Shown: positions 19,281-30,899, counted from the stretch's first letter. The stretch: 64,000 bases of DNA from Pictodentalium vernedei (GCA_031216915.1 CM062289.1:63495741-63559740), one strand, 5' to 3'. Program-made: numbers and translations. The notes: a model not told the origin generated them from the sequence alone.

Positions 19281-21322
19281 CTAGAACTATCACTGAAGGT
19301 GATTAATACCCCCGCTTTGGGTTTTTAGAGGAATGCACTTCTGATCATGTAGGCGAAGGCCATAAGGAAATGTATACATAAAGATCATTTTTTGTTGTTG
19401 AAATTTGAATTTGCATGTGGCCTTCCACAGAACAGCACTGAATACTTAAAGAGCCCACACATATATGGTTTACATTTGGAAAAACACATTTACAATGTGC
19501 AACATGTATTCAAAATCGGTTCATTAATGTAGGAGGAGTTGCACACACAAGAATCCCATTTGAAAACCCATAATAAATCCAAGTTAAAGGGAGAAAACCT
19601 GGTTAAAATTGTCGCAGATCAAAAATTTGGGAATATGCGTATGTTCACTTAGTTGTGATAATGTTTGAAAGGTTTCGTCAAAATTGATTGATAAATGTAG
19701 GAGGAGTTGCAAGCACAAGAATTTCATGTAGAAACCCATAATAAATCTAAGTTAAAGGGAGATAACCTAGTTAAAACACAGCTCAAAAATTTGGAATATG
19801 TGCATGTTCACTTAGTAGTGATGATGTCTGTAAACTTTCATCCAAATTGATTGATAAATGTAGGAGGAGTTGCGCACACAAGAATTTCATGCAGAAACCC
19901 ATATTAAATCAAAGTTCAAGAGAGATAACCTGGTTAAAATTGTCGCAGATCAAAAAATTTGGAATATGCACATGTTCACTTAGTAGAGATGATGTTTGAA
20001 AGGTTTCATCAAAATCGGTTCATTAATGTAGGAGGAGTTGCGCACACAAGAATTTGTTCGAACGGAAAGACATAATAAATCTAAGTCAAAGGGAGATAAC
20101 CTGGTTAAAATTGTCGCAGATCAAAAATCTTGGAATATGCACATGTTCACTTAGTAGTGATGATGTCTGAAAAGTTTTGTCCAAAGTGATTGATAAATGT
20201 AGGAGGAGTTGCACGCACAAGAATTTCATGTAGAAACCCATAATAAATCTAAGTTAAAGGGAGATAACCTAGTTAAAATTGCCACAGCTCAAAAATTTTG
20301 GAATATGTGCATGTTCACTTAGTAGTGATGATGTCTGTAAACTTTCGTCCAAATTGATTGATAAATGTAGGAGGAGTTGCGCACACAAGAATGTCATGCA
20401 GAAACCCATATTAAATCAAAGTTCAAGAGAGATAACCTGGTTAAAATTGTCGCAGATCAAAAAGTTTGGAATATGCACATGTTCACTTAGTAGAGATGAT
20501 GTTTGAAAGGTTTCATCGAAATCGGTTCATTAATGTAGGAGGAGTTGCGCACACAAGAATTTGTTCGAACGGAAAGACATAATAAATCTAAGTCAAAGGG
20601 AGATAACCTGGTTAAAATTGTCGCAGATCAAAAATCTTGGAATATGCACATGTTCACTTAGTAGTGATGATGTCTGAAAAGTTTTGTCCAAATTGATTGA
20701 TAAATGTAGGAGGAGTTGCGCACTCAAGAATTTCATGTAGAAACCCATATAAAATCAAAGTTCAAGAGAGATAACCTGGTTAAAATTGTCGCAGATTAAA
20801 AAGTTTGGAATATGCACATGTTCACTTAGTAGAGATGATGTTTGAAAGGTTTCATCAAAATCGGTTCATTAATGTAAGCGGAGTTCGCACACAAGAATTT
20901 GTTCAGATGGAAAGACACAATAAATCTAAGTCAAAGGGAGATAACCTGGTTAAAATTGTCGCAGATCAAAAATCTTGGAATATGCGCATGTTCACTTAGT
21001 AGTGATGATGTCTGAAAAGTTTTGTCCAAATTGATTGATAAATGTAGGAGGAGTTGCGCACACAAGAATTTCATATAGAAACCCATATTAAATCAAAGTT
21101 CAAGAGAGACAACCTGGTTAAAATTGTCGCAGATCAAAAAGTTTGGAATATGCACATGTTCATTTAGAAGAGATGAAGGTTTCATCAAAATCGGTTCATT
21201 AATGTAGGAGGAGTTGCGCACACAAGAATTTGTCCGGACGGAAAGACGTACGGACGGATGGATGTACGGACGTACAGGGCGATTCCTATATAGCCCCCAC
21301 TTCTTCGAAGCGGGGGTATAAT
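19281..21322 (+). mobile_element. Pearl/Helitron-like element, ~169-bp monomers
   Basis: The left end is CTAGAACTATCACTGAAGGT then GATTAATACCCCCGC. Eleven monomers are marked by GTAGGAGGAGTTGCGCACAC at ~169-bp intervals (19531, 19699, 19862, 20030, 20201, 20369, 20537, 20708, 20876, 21046, 21206). They are followed by a CGTACGGACGGATGG microsatellite and the hairpin CCCCCACTTCTTCGAAGCGGGGG. Monomers of two or three types alternate, giving a ~507-bp higher-order repeat. The first ~200 bp lacks repeats. Short open frames within monomers are not genes. Confidence 0.82.
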
Positions 21323-21534
21323 TATTTGTTAGGCAATTCTTGATATCTTATAAGGTTACATACAATAAATAATTTTTTTCTTCACATTTTTAGTTTTTTT
21401 GTCAGATATTGGTGTAGGCATGCACATGTCAACTGTGTGGTATCAGCTACTGTCAAATTGTCAATAAGATAGTAAAGTACTTTGTGTTGTGTTGTGTTAT
21501 CGCGATCATTTTTTCATATCCTGAAATATCCTGA

Positions 21535-21614
21535 CACTTTGTCAATAAAATTGTACAAATATGGCTCTCATTGGAACCGGCTCAATGAGCCGGTTCCAAA
21601 TGACATCCATATTT
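21535..21614. repeat. Hairpin related to family C cores
   Basis: ACAAATATGGCTCTCATTGG / CCAAATGACATCCATATTTG around GGCTCAATGAGCC. A third core variant beside C1 and C2. A C-type right end TTGGGTAAAGGGTTAA lies ~670 bp away at 22269-22284, separated by the repeat 21617-22188. Confidence 0.6.
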
Positions 21615-21616
21615 GT

Positions 21617-22105
21617 ATGCAGTGTGCAAAATTTAAAAAAAATGACTCTAACTGACTGACCGTTGACATGGTTGTAGATGGCTAACTGAGTGCTCGGCTA
21701 TGTAAAGATTCTTGGGAAACTGCTTTTTTATCATTAAAAAGTATTCATATGTTGCATGGAATTGAAATATATACAGCCTCTCAAGGCAAAAAACAAAAGG
21801 CTAACAAGACACAAGAAAGGCTGCTTAACTGGTAAAGTGTTAGAAGCCCATATTTGGGTTTTATTTTGAACTGCAGGTACCTAAAGTTAAAGGCTTCATA
21901 TTCTGTGGATGTCCTTCAAAGTATCTGTAAGTAAAATTTCTTCATCTTCATTGATTTGCATTGTTACAATTTATAGGAGAGTGCCTATAGGTACTCTCCC
22001 TTGAATTGCAACAAGCCAAAAATGTGTGAACAAATCTTGGGGCCAAGAAAAAATTTAAAGTTAAGTGACTCAGACTTCACCATTCAAGATGCAACTTTTG
22101 GCAAA
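21617..22105 (+). repeat. Dispersed 500-bp repeat, copy 2
   Basis: Second copy of 15945-16446, about 85% similar by eye, with the same inner hairpin. Confidence 0.75.
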
Positions 22106-22108
22106 CCG

Positions 22109-22188
22109 GTCATCCGTTCGCATAGATTTAAATCTGCATAACCACCACGCGAATGAAACGAGCGTTCTAATCAAATTTTACACACTGG
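22109..22188 (+). repeat. Short dispersed repeat, copy 2
   Basis: Matches 17727-17809 (GTCATCCGTTCGCATAGATT ... AACGAGCGTTCTAATCAAAT). Confidence 0.65.
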
Positions 22189-22284
22189 TATGGTTTTATT
22201 GGTAAATATTGTTGATTTTTTAAAAAATTATCAAACTGAGTTTATGTTTTAAAATTTAAAAAGCTGTGTTGGGTAAAGGGTTAA

Positions 22285-22884
22285 AATGTGTGTTATCAGT
22301 ATACAACAGGGATTCAACCATGGTGGCCTCATGGAAACCTGGGACACTGACATCAGGTATGGATTCTTGCAACCATTTTCGCAAGAATCCAAATGGATTC
22401 TCCAAAATTTAGATGAAATATAAGCCCTGCAATTTTAGTACACTTTCTTGCTATATATGCAAGCTCTCGTAATGTTGGTGAATTTCTTCTGGGGGTTAAC
22501 AACATCTGAACGAAACAACCATTTGCCCAATTTCTGCAACCCTTTCTTACATTCACTTTTCACAAGTTGACACTGCAGGCCTTTCTTGTGTCCATACATG
22601 TACAGGCCTTTAAATTATTCTAATTTGGGACACTGTACTAGACTCGCCAAGTGAGTTGTACCCCAGTTTCCTGATATTCGTCAATTGTAAACAAAGCATG
22701 AATAACCATGAACATTAATGGTTAATCACACTTTATCCATCATGTATATTCATGGTTTCTTATATTCATGGTTTCTGACTGTGAATAAATTATGGATATG
22801 AATGAATACTTTACCTACGAAACTAAACTTGAAAGACTTAAATAAAAAGTTTCTTCTGGTGTGTTTGAAGGTAAAAGCATGATG
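22285..22884. other. Non-coding spacer
   Basis: Nothing coding. Around 22690-22790 it contains ATTCATGGTTTCT-type low-complexity sequence related to 28062-28640. Confidence 0.4.
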
Positions 22885-23327
22885 TACCGTATTTACTCTA
22901 TGTTTTGGGACACACATTTTTTCCAGAAAACTATATTTTTTTTATGCTCCAAAGTTTGGGACATTCAGGAGATTTGTTTCCAGTTGGCCTGTCGCTAGTA
23001 GCAGTCGACACTCATAAAAAAAATTCTTGAGTAACTCAAAATTTTCATTTTTTGCTTCCAAAACAGAGCTTGTGATCCCTCACTGGAACGGGCGCAAAGC
23101 GTTCGTTCCAATTAGGGATCATAAGCTATGTTCTGAAAGCAAAAAATGAAAATATAAAAAAAAATTGGATGGCGATTTTCGTGTATAGTGATGGAAAATG
23201 AATCACACACAACTTTATTCAGCATCATATCAAGACCAGGCTGTGTTCTTTCCCCATTTTCTAACAATTGGGACACCTGTGAAAATAATTATTTTTAGCT
23301 GTCCCAATACATAGGGTAAATACGGTA
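22885..23327. mobile_element. MITE family E with a C2-type core
   Basis: 443 bp. Terminal repeats TACCGTATTTACTCTATG and CATAGGGTAAATACGGTA, then TTTTGGGACAC / GTCCCAATA. The core (about 23005-23180) is the same hairpin module as the C2 MITEs at 30461 and 32735: AAATTCTTGAGTAACTC, CATTTTTTGCTTCCAAAACA and TTCGTTCCAATTAGGGATCA. The ends are unrelated to C2. Confidence 0.8.
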
Positions 23328-23950
23328 TGTTAATTTTGGATGTTAAATCTTAGTTTTGTGGTGATGGTGGATATCCATGAAAAAACATGAATATTAGGAT
23401 TTATACATTTTTCGAAAATTTTGATTAACCACGTTTTCCACGAATATTGGGACTTAGACAGCCATGACTTATTTAGTTTTAAACTATTTTGGAGGGAACT
23501 GCAGCCATTTTGCAAGCTGCTTTGAATGGAGAAGGAAGGCAGAGTTTTGTGTTGGATTTTCAAATGTTATGTAAGCTTACTCGGTCTTAGATCCAATTGT
23601 TGCAACATATAACATATATATATCATGGATAACAATAAACATATTCATTTATACATTTTTAAAGGGTAATTTATATTTTGAATACTTTTTGCCAATTTGT
23701 GTAAATTATTGATAGGAAGGATTATGTATTTGCAAGGGCATTTGCAATTTGATTAAGTGTAGAATTTGAGTGGAAATATTTGATTCAGTTTGAAGTCCAA
23801 TTTAGTAATAGTTGACCTTTCTTTCATATGTGAGAATATAGTAGTTGCTTCATGTATGAAGTTTTTAAGTCAAAGATTTCAACCCTTTCTGCCACCAGCC
23901 ATGTTTTTTTTAAAAAGTTTTTTCCATATTCCACAGTAACTGCTGATCAC
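23328..23950. other. Non-coding AT-rich spacer
   Basis: No motif, hairpin or coding region that can be supported. Confidence 0.4.
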
Positions 23951-25690
23951 AATGAAAGTGTCAATGACACTGTAGCTCAACTTGACAAACTTGAATTTGG
24001 AAAGTTATAAATGAAACGGCAAAATTGAAGATCATTGGTACCAATGTTATTTGATGAAATTTCAACATAACAGCATTGTGTGTGCACAATGTCAGAGTAA
24101 TCCATGCAATTTTTAAATGTAAACAGTAAAACTGGTTAAAGGATGAATGTTGATACACAAATGCAGTATGTTCAGAGGTTATTGTAAATGGCAACATTTT
24201 TCACAGAAATGAATGCTAATCAATAGCTCTCATCTAAAGGTCTTGCAGAATGAGCATACCAAGTTCAAAAACAATCCTATGATAAATGTGGCCTGTAGGC
24301 CATGTCAAAGAATGTTGATGCACAAATCCAATAAATTCAAAGATTGTTGCTAACAGTAACAGTTTTTGATGGAAATGAAAAGAAAATCAATAGGTCCTAT
24401 CTTTGTAACCCTGCATAAGCATACAAAGTTTCAAAACAACCTGATAATGAATGTGCCCTCTGAGGCATGCCAAAGGAAGATGTTAATGCACTAAGTAGAA
24501 GGTCATTACTTGTGGCAATGGTTTTGGGTTTTTTTTTATGGAAATTCATAAATATACCCTGCTGAGAGTTCAAAAGGGATAAGTTGATGCACAAATGCAG
24601 TAAGTTCAAAGGCTGGTGATAATGACAATAATGTTTTATGGAAATGAAAAAAAGCAATAGCTCACATCTAGAGGTCACCCCGACCACACATACCAAGTTT
24701 CAAAGTGATCCGATCATAAATGTGTCCTGAAGGGTGTGTTAAAGGGAAATATTAAGGCCTGACTAAACTAAGTTCAAAGGTCAGCGGCAACATTTTTTGA
24801 CAGAAATGGAAAAAAATCACCAGCTCCCATATAGATGTCACCCCACACAAGCACACCAAGTTTGCAAGCAATCCAATCATAAATGTGCCCTGCAGGGTGT
24901 GTCAAAGGGAAATATTAATGCTTAACTGCACTAAGCTTTTACTAAGTTCATTGAAGGTCATTGCCAGTGGCAACATTTTTTGACGGAAATCGAAGAAAAT
25001 CGATAGCTCCCACCTAGAGGAAACCACAAACAAGCATACAAAGTTTCAAACCGATCTGATTATAAATATGCCCTGTAGCGCATGCCAAAGGAATATATTG
25101 ATACCTGACTAAACTAAGTTCAAAGATCGTTGCAAGCGGCAACATTTATTGACAGACGGAAATGGAAGAAAATCGATAGCTCCCATCTAGAGGTCACCCC
25201 AAACAAGCATGCCACGTTTCAAAGCAATCCAATCATAAATGTGCCCTGTAGGGTGTGCCAAAGGGAAATATTGAGGTCTGACTAAACTAAGTTCTAACAA
25301 CATTGGCCGCGGCAACAATTTTTGATGGAAATGGAAGAAAATCGATAGCTCCCATCTAGAGGTCACCCCAAACAAGCATGCCACGTTTCAAAGCATTCCA
25401 ATCATGAATGTGCCCTGTAGGGCGTGCCAAAGGGAAATATTGAGGTTTGACTAAACTAAGTTTTAAGAACGTTGGCCGCGGCAACTTTTTTGGACAGAAA
25501 TTGAAGAAAATCGATAGCTTCCATCTAGAGGTCACCCCAAACAAGCATACCAGGTTTCAAACCAATCAGACCATCAATGCGACCTGTGAGGTGTGCCAAA
25601 GGAAATTGTGGACGTACGTGCTAACATATTAACGCCGATGGACGAGAAGTGATGGCAATAGCTCAGCTTGACTTGGTCAAGTTGAGCTAA
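23951..25690 (+). mobile_element. Pearl/Helitron-like element, ~171-bp monomers
   Basis: The left end is AATGAAAGTGTCAATGACAC then TGTAGCTCAACTTGAC (hairpin AGTGTCAATGACACT). About eight degenerate monomers follow (AAATCGATAGCTCCCATCTA, CATAAATGTGCCCTGTAGGG), then GATGGACGAGAAGTGATGGC and the terminal hairpin AGCTCAGCTTGAC / GTCAAGTTGAGCT followed by CTAA. A 3' hairpin followed by CTRR is a Helitron habit, but no Rep/helicase is present. Confidence 0.82.
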
Positions 25691-26121
25691 AAAACTGTAA
25701 ATTTCTTCTGCAGGCAAAAAACCTACAACCTGTATCATCTGCAATAATAACAATGTACATCCACTGATAACTTTAACACCCTACCAATAGTGGCCAAAAC
25801 TGAAAATTTAAAAAATTTCACAAAAAAATGCTTCAAATTCCTTGAATTTGGAATGTTAGCACAACTCATCAATAACTGACTTTCTTGTTCTTTTTTTTGA
25901 ATACCTCTTTCGATTTTTGAGCTAACGACCCTTAAAATTATCTTGTAAACTGATGCGAAAAATGGAATTTGATCCCCAGCAATACAATCTAAAGCACACA
26001 GAGTTCGGATCTTGAAATTTTGTACACTGTAAGAAACTCAAACAGAAGTTTAAAAAATCTGGTTCAGCAGTACAGTCACCCACACATGGGCAGTGATGTC
26101 CATGCATGCATTTACAAGGCA

Positions 26122-27501
26122 TAATGAAAGTGTCAATGACACTGTAGCTCAACTTGACAAACTTGAACTTGGTAAGTTATAAATGAAATGGCAAAATTGA
26201 AGATCATTGGGACCAATGTCAGTTTTTTTGCCAGTGGCAACATTTTTTGACAGAAACCGAAGAAAATCGATAGCTCCCATCTCGAGGCTTCCCCAAACAA
26301 GCATGCCAGGTTTCAAAGCAATCCGATCATAAATGTGCCCTGTAGGGTGTACAAAAGGGAAATATTGTGGTCTGACTAGACTAAATTCTAAGAACGTTGG
26401 CCGTGGCAACATTTTTTGACGGAAATGGAAGAAAATCGATAGCACCCATCTAGAGGTCACCGTAAATAAGCATACCAGGTTTCAAAGCAATCTAATCATA
26501 AATGAGCCCTGTAGGGTGAGCCAAAGGGAAATATTGTGGTCTGACTAAACCAAGTTCTAAGAATGTTGGCTGTGGCAACATTTTTTGATGGAAATTGACG
26601 AAAATCGATAGCTCCCATCTAGAGGTCACCCCAAACAAGCATGAAAGGTTTCATAGCAATCCGATCATAAAAGTGCCCTGTAGGGTGTGCCAAAGGGAAA
26701 TATCGAGTCTTCTGACTAAACCAAGTTCTAAGAACGTTGGACACGGCAACATTTTTTGATGGAAATTGAAGAAAATCGATAGCTCCCATCTAGAGGTCTC
26801 CCCAAACAAGCATACCAGGTTTCAATGCAATCAAATCATAAATGTGCCCTGTAGGGTGTGCCAAAGGGAAATATTGTGGTCTGACTAAACTGAGTTCTAA
26901 GAACGTTGGCCGCGGCAACATTTTTTGACGGAAATGGAAGAAAATCGATAGCTCCCATCTAGAGGTCTCCCCAAACAAGCATACCATGTTTCAAAACAAT
27001 CTGATCATAAATGGGCCCTGTAGGGTGTGCCAAAGGGAAATATTGAGGTCTGACTAAACTAAGTTCTACGAACGTTGGCCGTGGCAACAGTTTTTGCCGG
27101 AAATTGAAGAAAATCGATAGCTCCCATCTAGAGGTCACCCTAAATAAGCGTATCACGTTTCAAAGCAATCAAATCATAAATGTGCCCTGTAGGGTGTGCC
27201 AAAGGGAAATATTGTGGTTTGACTAAATTAAGTTCTAAGAACGTTGGCCGCGGCAACATTTTTTGACGGAAATTGAAGAAAATCGATAGCTCCCATCTAG
27301 AGGTCACCCCAAACAAGCATAAGAAGTTTCAGAGTAATCTGATCATAAATGCGACCTGTGAGGTGTGCCAAAGGAAATTGTGGACGTACGTACTAACGTA
27401 CTAATGTACTAACATACTAACGTACGTACGTACGTATGTACGTACACCGACGGACGAGAAGTGATGGCAATAGCTCAGCTTGACTTTGTCAAGTTGAGCT
27501 A
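26122..27501 (+). mobile_element. Pearl/Helitron-like element nested in MITE D
   Basis: Same family as 23951-25690, with identical left end, ~171-bp monomers (seven) and right hairpin. The ACGTACGTAC microsatellite (27381-27446) is longer. Comparison with intact D copies places both ends to within 2-3 bp, at an A/T step, as expected for Helitron-type insertion without an evident long target duplication. Confidence 0.85.
27381..27446. repeat. ACGT-rich microsatellite
   Basis: Runs of ACGTACGTACGTACG and TACTAACGTAC just before the terminal hairpin of the nested array element, where pearl elements usually carry one. Confidence 0.85.
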
Positions 27502-27763
27502 AAAATCATCACCAGCAAAATTTTAATTAAGCAAGCACTGGTTTGTACCCGGTGCTTCATTAATTAAATTTTTTATGATTATTCCTATAATTAGTGTTTG
27601 GAATCTAATATTATTGTGCCAGTGGAAATATTGCTCACCCCTGGAGAGTAAACAGTCAACGGCGGATGTACTGTATATACTTAACCTTTTACTGTCATAA
27701 CCATTCACGCCTTTTGTTCCTTGTACACTGATTACACTTTGATAACTTCATACATGAATATCT

Positions 27764-28062
27764 CCAGTTAAAACTAGAAGTCCTGTCCTGAACTGTGCGC
27801 TTATCTAGGCTTAATTGCATGTAGAATTGCCATATCGAATGGCATCCAAAGCACGGCAGGTTCTCCTGGTTACTCATAGCAAACACAGACAATGTTTCTG
27901 CTAATGGACCTCTGGGACCAGGTTACCCTGAGACATTGCTTGTGCACAGACCATATGTACAGAATTTTATAGCCTCACTATGGTCCTAACACGTAGATTA
28001 ACACGCAGATCAACATGCTATTTGTGCGCATTTCATGACAGGACTTCTAGTTTTAACTGTAT
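27764..28062. mobile_element. MITE family B with shortened core
   Basis: Ends CAGTTAAAACTAGAAGTCCT and TTCTAGTTTTAACTGTA. The core has lost most of one arm of the hairpin (TAATGGACCTCTGGGACC then CAGGTTACCCTGAGACATTG). Confidence 0.82.
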
Positions 28063-28640
28063 GGTTATTCATGAACTATTGACATTCATGATAACCATGG
28101 ATATTCATGGTCTATGGAGATGATTAGATGATATACATTAATAATCATGATATCCATGGTTTATGAATATCCATATTTATAAACAATCATATCTATTCAT
28201 GGTATATTCTTTTTACATGAAAAACCATGAATGTTCATGGTTCATGAATATGGACAATATACCAATGATGAATAATTATCGTTATTCAAGGATGTAATGT
28301 GTGTCCATGGATATCCAGGACACAAAAACCGTTGATATTCATGAATAATTCATGAATAACCATAAATAATTCTTGTTCAGGATATTGGGTTGGTTCCATT
28401 TTTAATGTGTAACCATGGTTATTCATCATGTAAAAGTTTGAATATATATGGATAAAACCATGGATATTCACAGTCTGTTAAGTAGCAGCCAATTTATGAA
28501 TGTTCATGGTTGTCAAATAGCCCACATTCATGCTTTATGAAAAACCATGAATATTCATGTTTTTTACGAATAACCATGACTATTCATACATTATGAATAA
28601 CCAAGAATATTCATGGCACATCATGTCATGAATATGGACA
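28063..28640. repeat. Degenerate ATTCATGG/CCATGAAT low-complexity region
   Basis: More than twenty copies of CATGAATA, ATTCATGG and AACCATGA in both orientations with no fixed period. The unit is nearly self-complementary, so the strand can form many small hairpins. No coding capacity. Confidence 0.8.
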
Positions 28641-28644
28641 ATTT

Positions 28645-29720
28645 AATGAAAGTGTCAATGACACTGTACCTTAACTTGTGTGTAGTGTTTGATGAAAAGG
28701 ATAAAGTTCAATGTTTATGAAAGGATTATGAAATACAACAAGAATTGTGATAACTGAGAATGTGTTAATTTCTATCCCCTACATGCTATGTTTTCAATAA
28801 GAATAATTTAAGGTATAGACTGTACTAAAGAATTGCAACCTGGGTTAATGTGGCCCTCACAGTTAATGTATGGCAACCAAAGTTACCAAGTTCAGGCCTG
28901 GCATTCTGAAAAATGCAGGAGGGCAGAAAATCGCTCTCCTCAATCAGCTTAGGAGAGCAATTAGCTTTACACAGCATTTTAAGTATCCAGCTGAACGGAC
29001 TCATTGAAACTGAAACCAACAGACTACATCAGTGATTTTATTAACTTTACTAAGGTAAAGCGAAATCTCTTAGAACAACCAAACACACACTTGACAAGAC
29101 CTGTGTGTGTACTCAGACCTGTTGTCCAAGAAAGTCATACGCCTACCACTACCACCTTCAACCCCCCAAGGGGGGTTGAAGGTGGTAGTGGTAGGCATAT
29201 GACAACAGGTCTGCTTGAATCTACAGTCACATCCTGGTGCAAGTGCTTCAAGTGACAGGATAGTAGTAATGGTAGTATATTATAGTGTCAATATTCCTTG
29301 AATAATTACCCCTCAAACTGTGATGTCAGTTGTTGAACTTGAAACTGACAGAAAAAAAATATTGCTGTGACCCATTTTGCTTCAAATGATTGCAACTGTG
29401 TTTGGGTATGGTTGCAGCTATTACCATTTACCACTAAACCACTTTTAAAATGAAATTACGTGATGTTATGTGACTTCGAAGTTAAATTACATTTTTGCTT
29501 TACAACAAAAATTTAATGTGAGCATAATACATGTAATCTCAATCATCCCAGACCAAAATATTTAGGAGGGCAATTTTTCGCTCTCCTTAATTCTTTCAGG
29601 AGGACAGTAAGGAGAGCTAAAAAATCGCTCTCCTGAAATTGCCAAGCCTGAAGTTACAGTAAAATCATTCCAAAACGAGTCATCCTACCAAGTTACAACT
29701 AATTCCCTTCGGGAGAATGA
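28645..29720 (+). mobile_element. Left-end fragment of the 38665-type array element, split by a TIR element
   Basis: AATGAAAGTGTCAATGACAC to GGCAACCAAAGTTACCAAGTT matches 38665-38915. It resumes after 29650 with AAGTTACAGTAAAATCATTC and CGAGTCATCCTACCAAGTTA, matching 38910-38950. No monomer array follows, so this is a truncated element. Confidence 0.75.
28893..29650. mobile_element. TIR element with CAGGCYTGGCA ends and 5-bp target duplication
   Basis: Ends CAGGCCTGGCATTCTG and AATTGCCAAGCCTG. AAGTT flanks both sides (28888-28892, 29651-29655). Subterminal AATCGCTCTCCT / AGGAGAGCAATT motifs repeat in both orientations. The middle has a near-perfect hairpin (about 29113-29215) with ACCACCTTCAACCCCCCAAG at its tip. 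No transposase. Confidence 0.78.
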
Positions 29721-29810
29721 TTTTATCATTCACGAATTTCAAATGGATAAAGATCAGGCTCATACCAATGGACATTGAAGTTTACCCTTAGACACTTCTA
29801 AGTGCACATC

Positions 29811-30060
29811 TACAGAACAGCCGTCGTGTACTGGCCACTTTCCACAGGTGAAAAGTATTTCCACGGTCGCAATGATATTAGATTCAAAACACTAATTACA
29901 GGAATAGTCATCAAAAATTTAATTAATGAAGCACCGGGTACAACCCGGTGCTTCATTAATTAAAATTTTGCTGATAATGATTTTAATTACTTGGTAAATG
30001 CATGCATGGACATCACTGCCCACGTGTGGATTACGACCAATCCACGGCGACTGTACTGTA
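29811..30060. mobile_element. MITE family D (full length, inverted orientation)
   Basis: Starts TACAGAACAGCCGTCGTG and ends CACGGCGACTGTACTGTA. Core hairpin GAAGCACCGGGTACAACCCG is near 29940. Confidence 0.85.
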
Positions 30061-30460
30061 TGCATTTTCCAAGTTATCAGTGAGCAATTGTCAACGCTAG
30101 AAAAAAAACTTGTTAAGCAAACAAAACACACTCCCATTAATTAAATCAGAGCATAACAATTATCAGTCCAGATGTCATAACTATCTGGTTATCAGAAAAA
30201 GTGATGGCTTTTAAACAGAGAATATGCGGGTGAGATTAACAAGTGCTGTGACATTACCTATATAACACCTCAAAATGTTCTAATTTATTGTTGTGATCTA
30301 TTTTAGAATGGGAGCAATATGTCTATCAGGCCTTGTCTGTCAATGACAATCCAGGTACAGTAATGTGATTACAAAAGCAGACAGAGAATTTTGACCAGGG
30401 GACAATACCATAAAACTTTTACAATTGTATTTTCTAGAACTGTATTTTCCAGTTACGACT

Positions 30461-30711
30461 TTAACCCTTTACCTAACATTAAAAGCAGACGACACTTGCA
30501 AACAAAATTCTTGAATAACTCATTTATTTCATTTTTTGTCTCAAAAACATAGGTTACGACCCCTCTTTGGAACGAGCTCGTCGAGCTCGTTCCAAAGAGG
30601 GGTCATAACCTATGTTTTTGAGACAAAAAATGAAAAAATAATGAAAATTATTTGGCGATTTTTGTGAATAGCGCTGGCCGGTTTTGGCCGCTACATTGGA
30701 TAAAGGGTTAA
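30461..30711. mobile_element. MITE family C2 (piggyBac-like)
   Basis: Ends TTAACCCTTTACCTAAC and TTGGATAAAGGGTTAA as in C1, but with another core: CATAGGTTACGACCCCTCTT / AAGAGGGGTCATAACCTATG around CGAGCTCGTCGAGCTCG. Confidence 0.82.
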
Positions 30712-30803
30712 GCTCGTTCCAAAGAGGGGTCATAACCTATGTTTTTGAGACAAAAAATGAAAAAATAATGAAAATTATTTGGCGATTTTTGTGAATAGCG
30801 CTA
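30712..30803 (+). repeat. Partial duplication of the C2 right half
   Basis: GCTCGTTCCAAAGAGGGGTC through GATTTTTGTGAATAGCGCT repeats 30583-30674 without a change visible by eye. It starts exactly where the C2 element ends. Confidence 0.85.
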
Positions 30804-30899
30804 ATAGTGAAGTTGAAGAGTTTTCTCCAAAATTAATAATAGTGATATCACTATTATTTGGCAGGTGGGAGTAATGGAAAGACACCCATTCCCATACAT

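Larger units (their letters stand above)
26071..27675. mobile_element. MITE family D split by a pearl-like element
   Basis: Left piece 26071-26121 (TACAGTCACCC to GCATGCATTTACAAGGC) and right piece 27502-27675 (AAAATCATCACCAGC to GTACTGTA) rejoin to match intact D copies, in which GCATTTACCAGGTAAT runs straight into AAAAATCATCATC. The array element 26122-27501 interrupts it. Confidence 0.85.

Noticed and set aside
24397..27156. Family of ~65-residue minus-strand proteins (SRWELSIFFHFRQK-like)
   Set aside because: They repeat once per ~171-bp monomer of the array elements. The frame is kept only because the monomer has no stop in that phase, and there is no start or splice context.
27381..27446. 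CRISPR-like or regulatory repeat
   Set aside because: It is the microsatellite part of a pearl-like element. No spacers, and the organism is eukaryotic.
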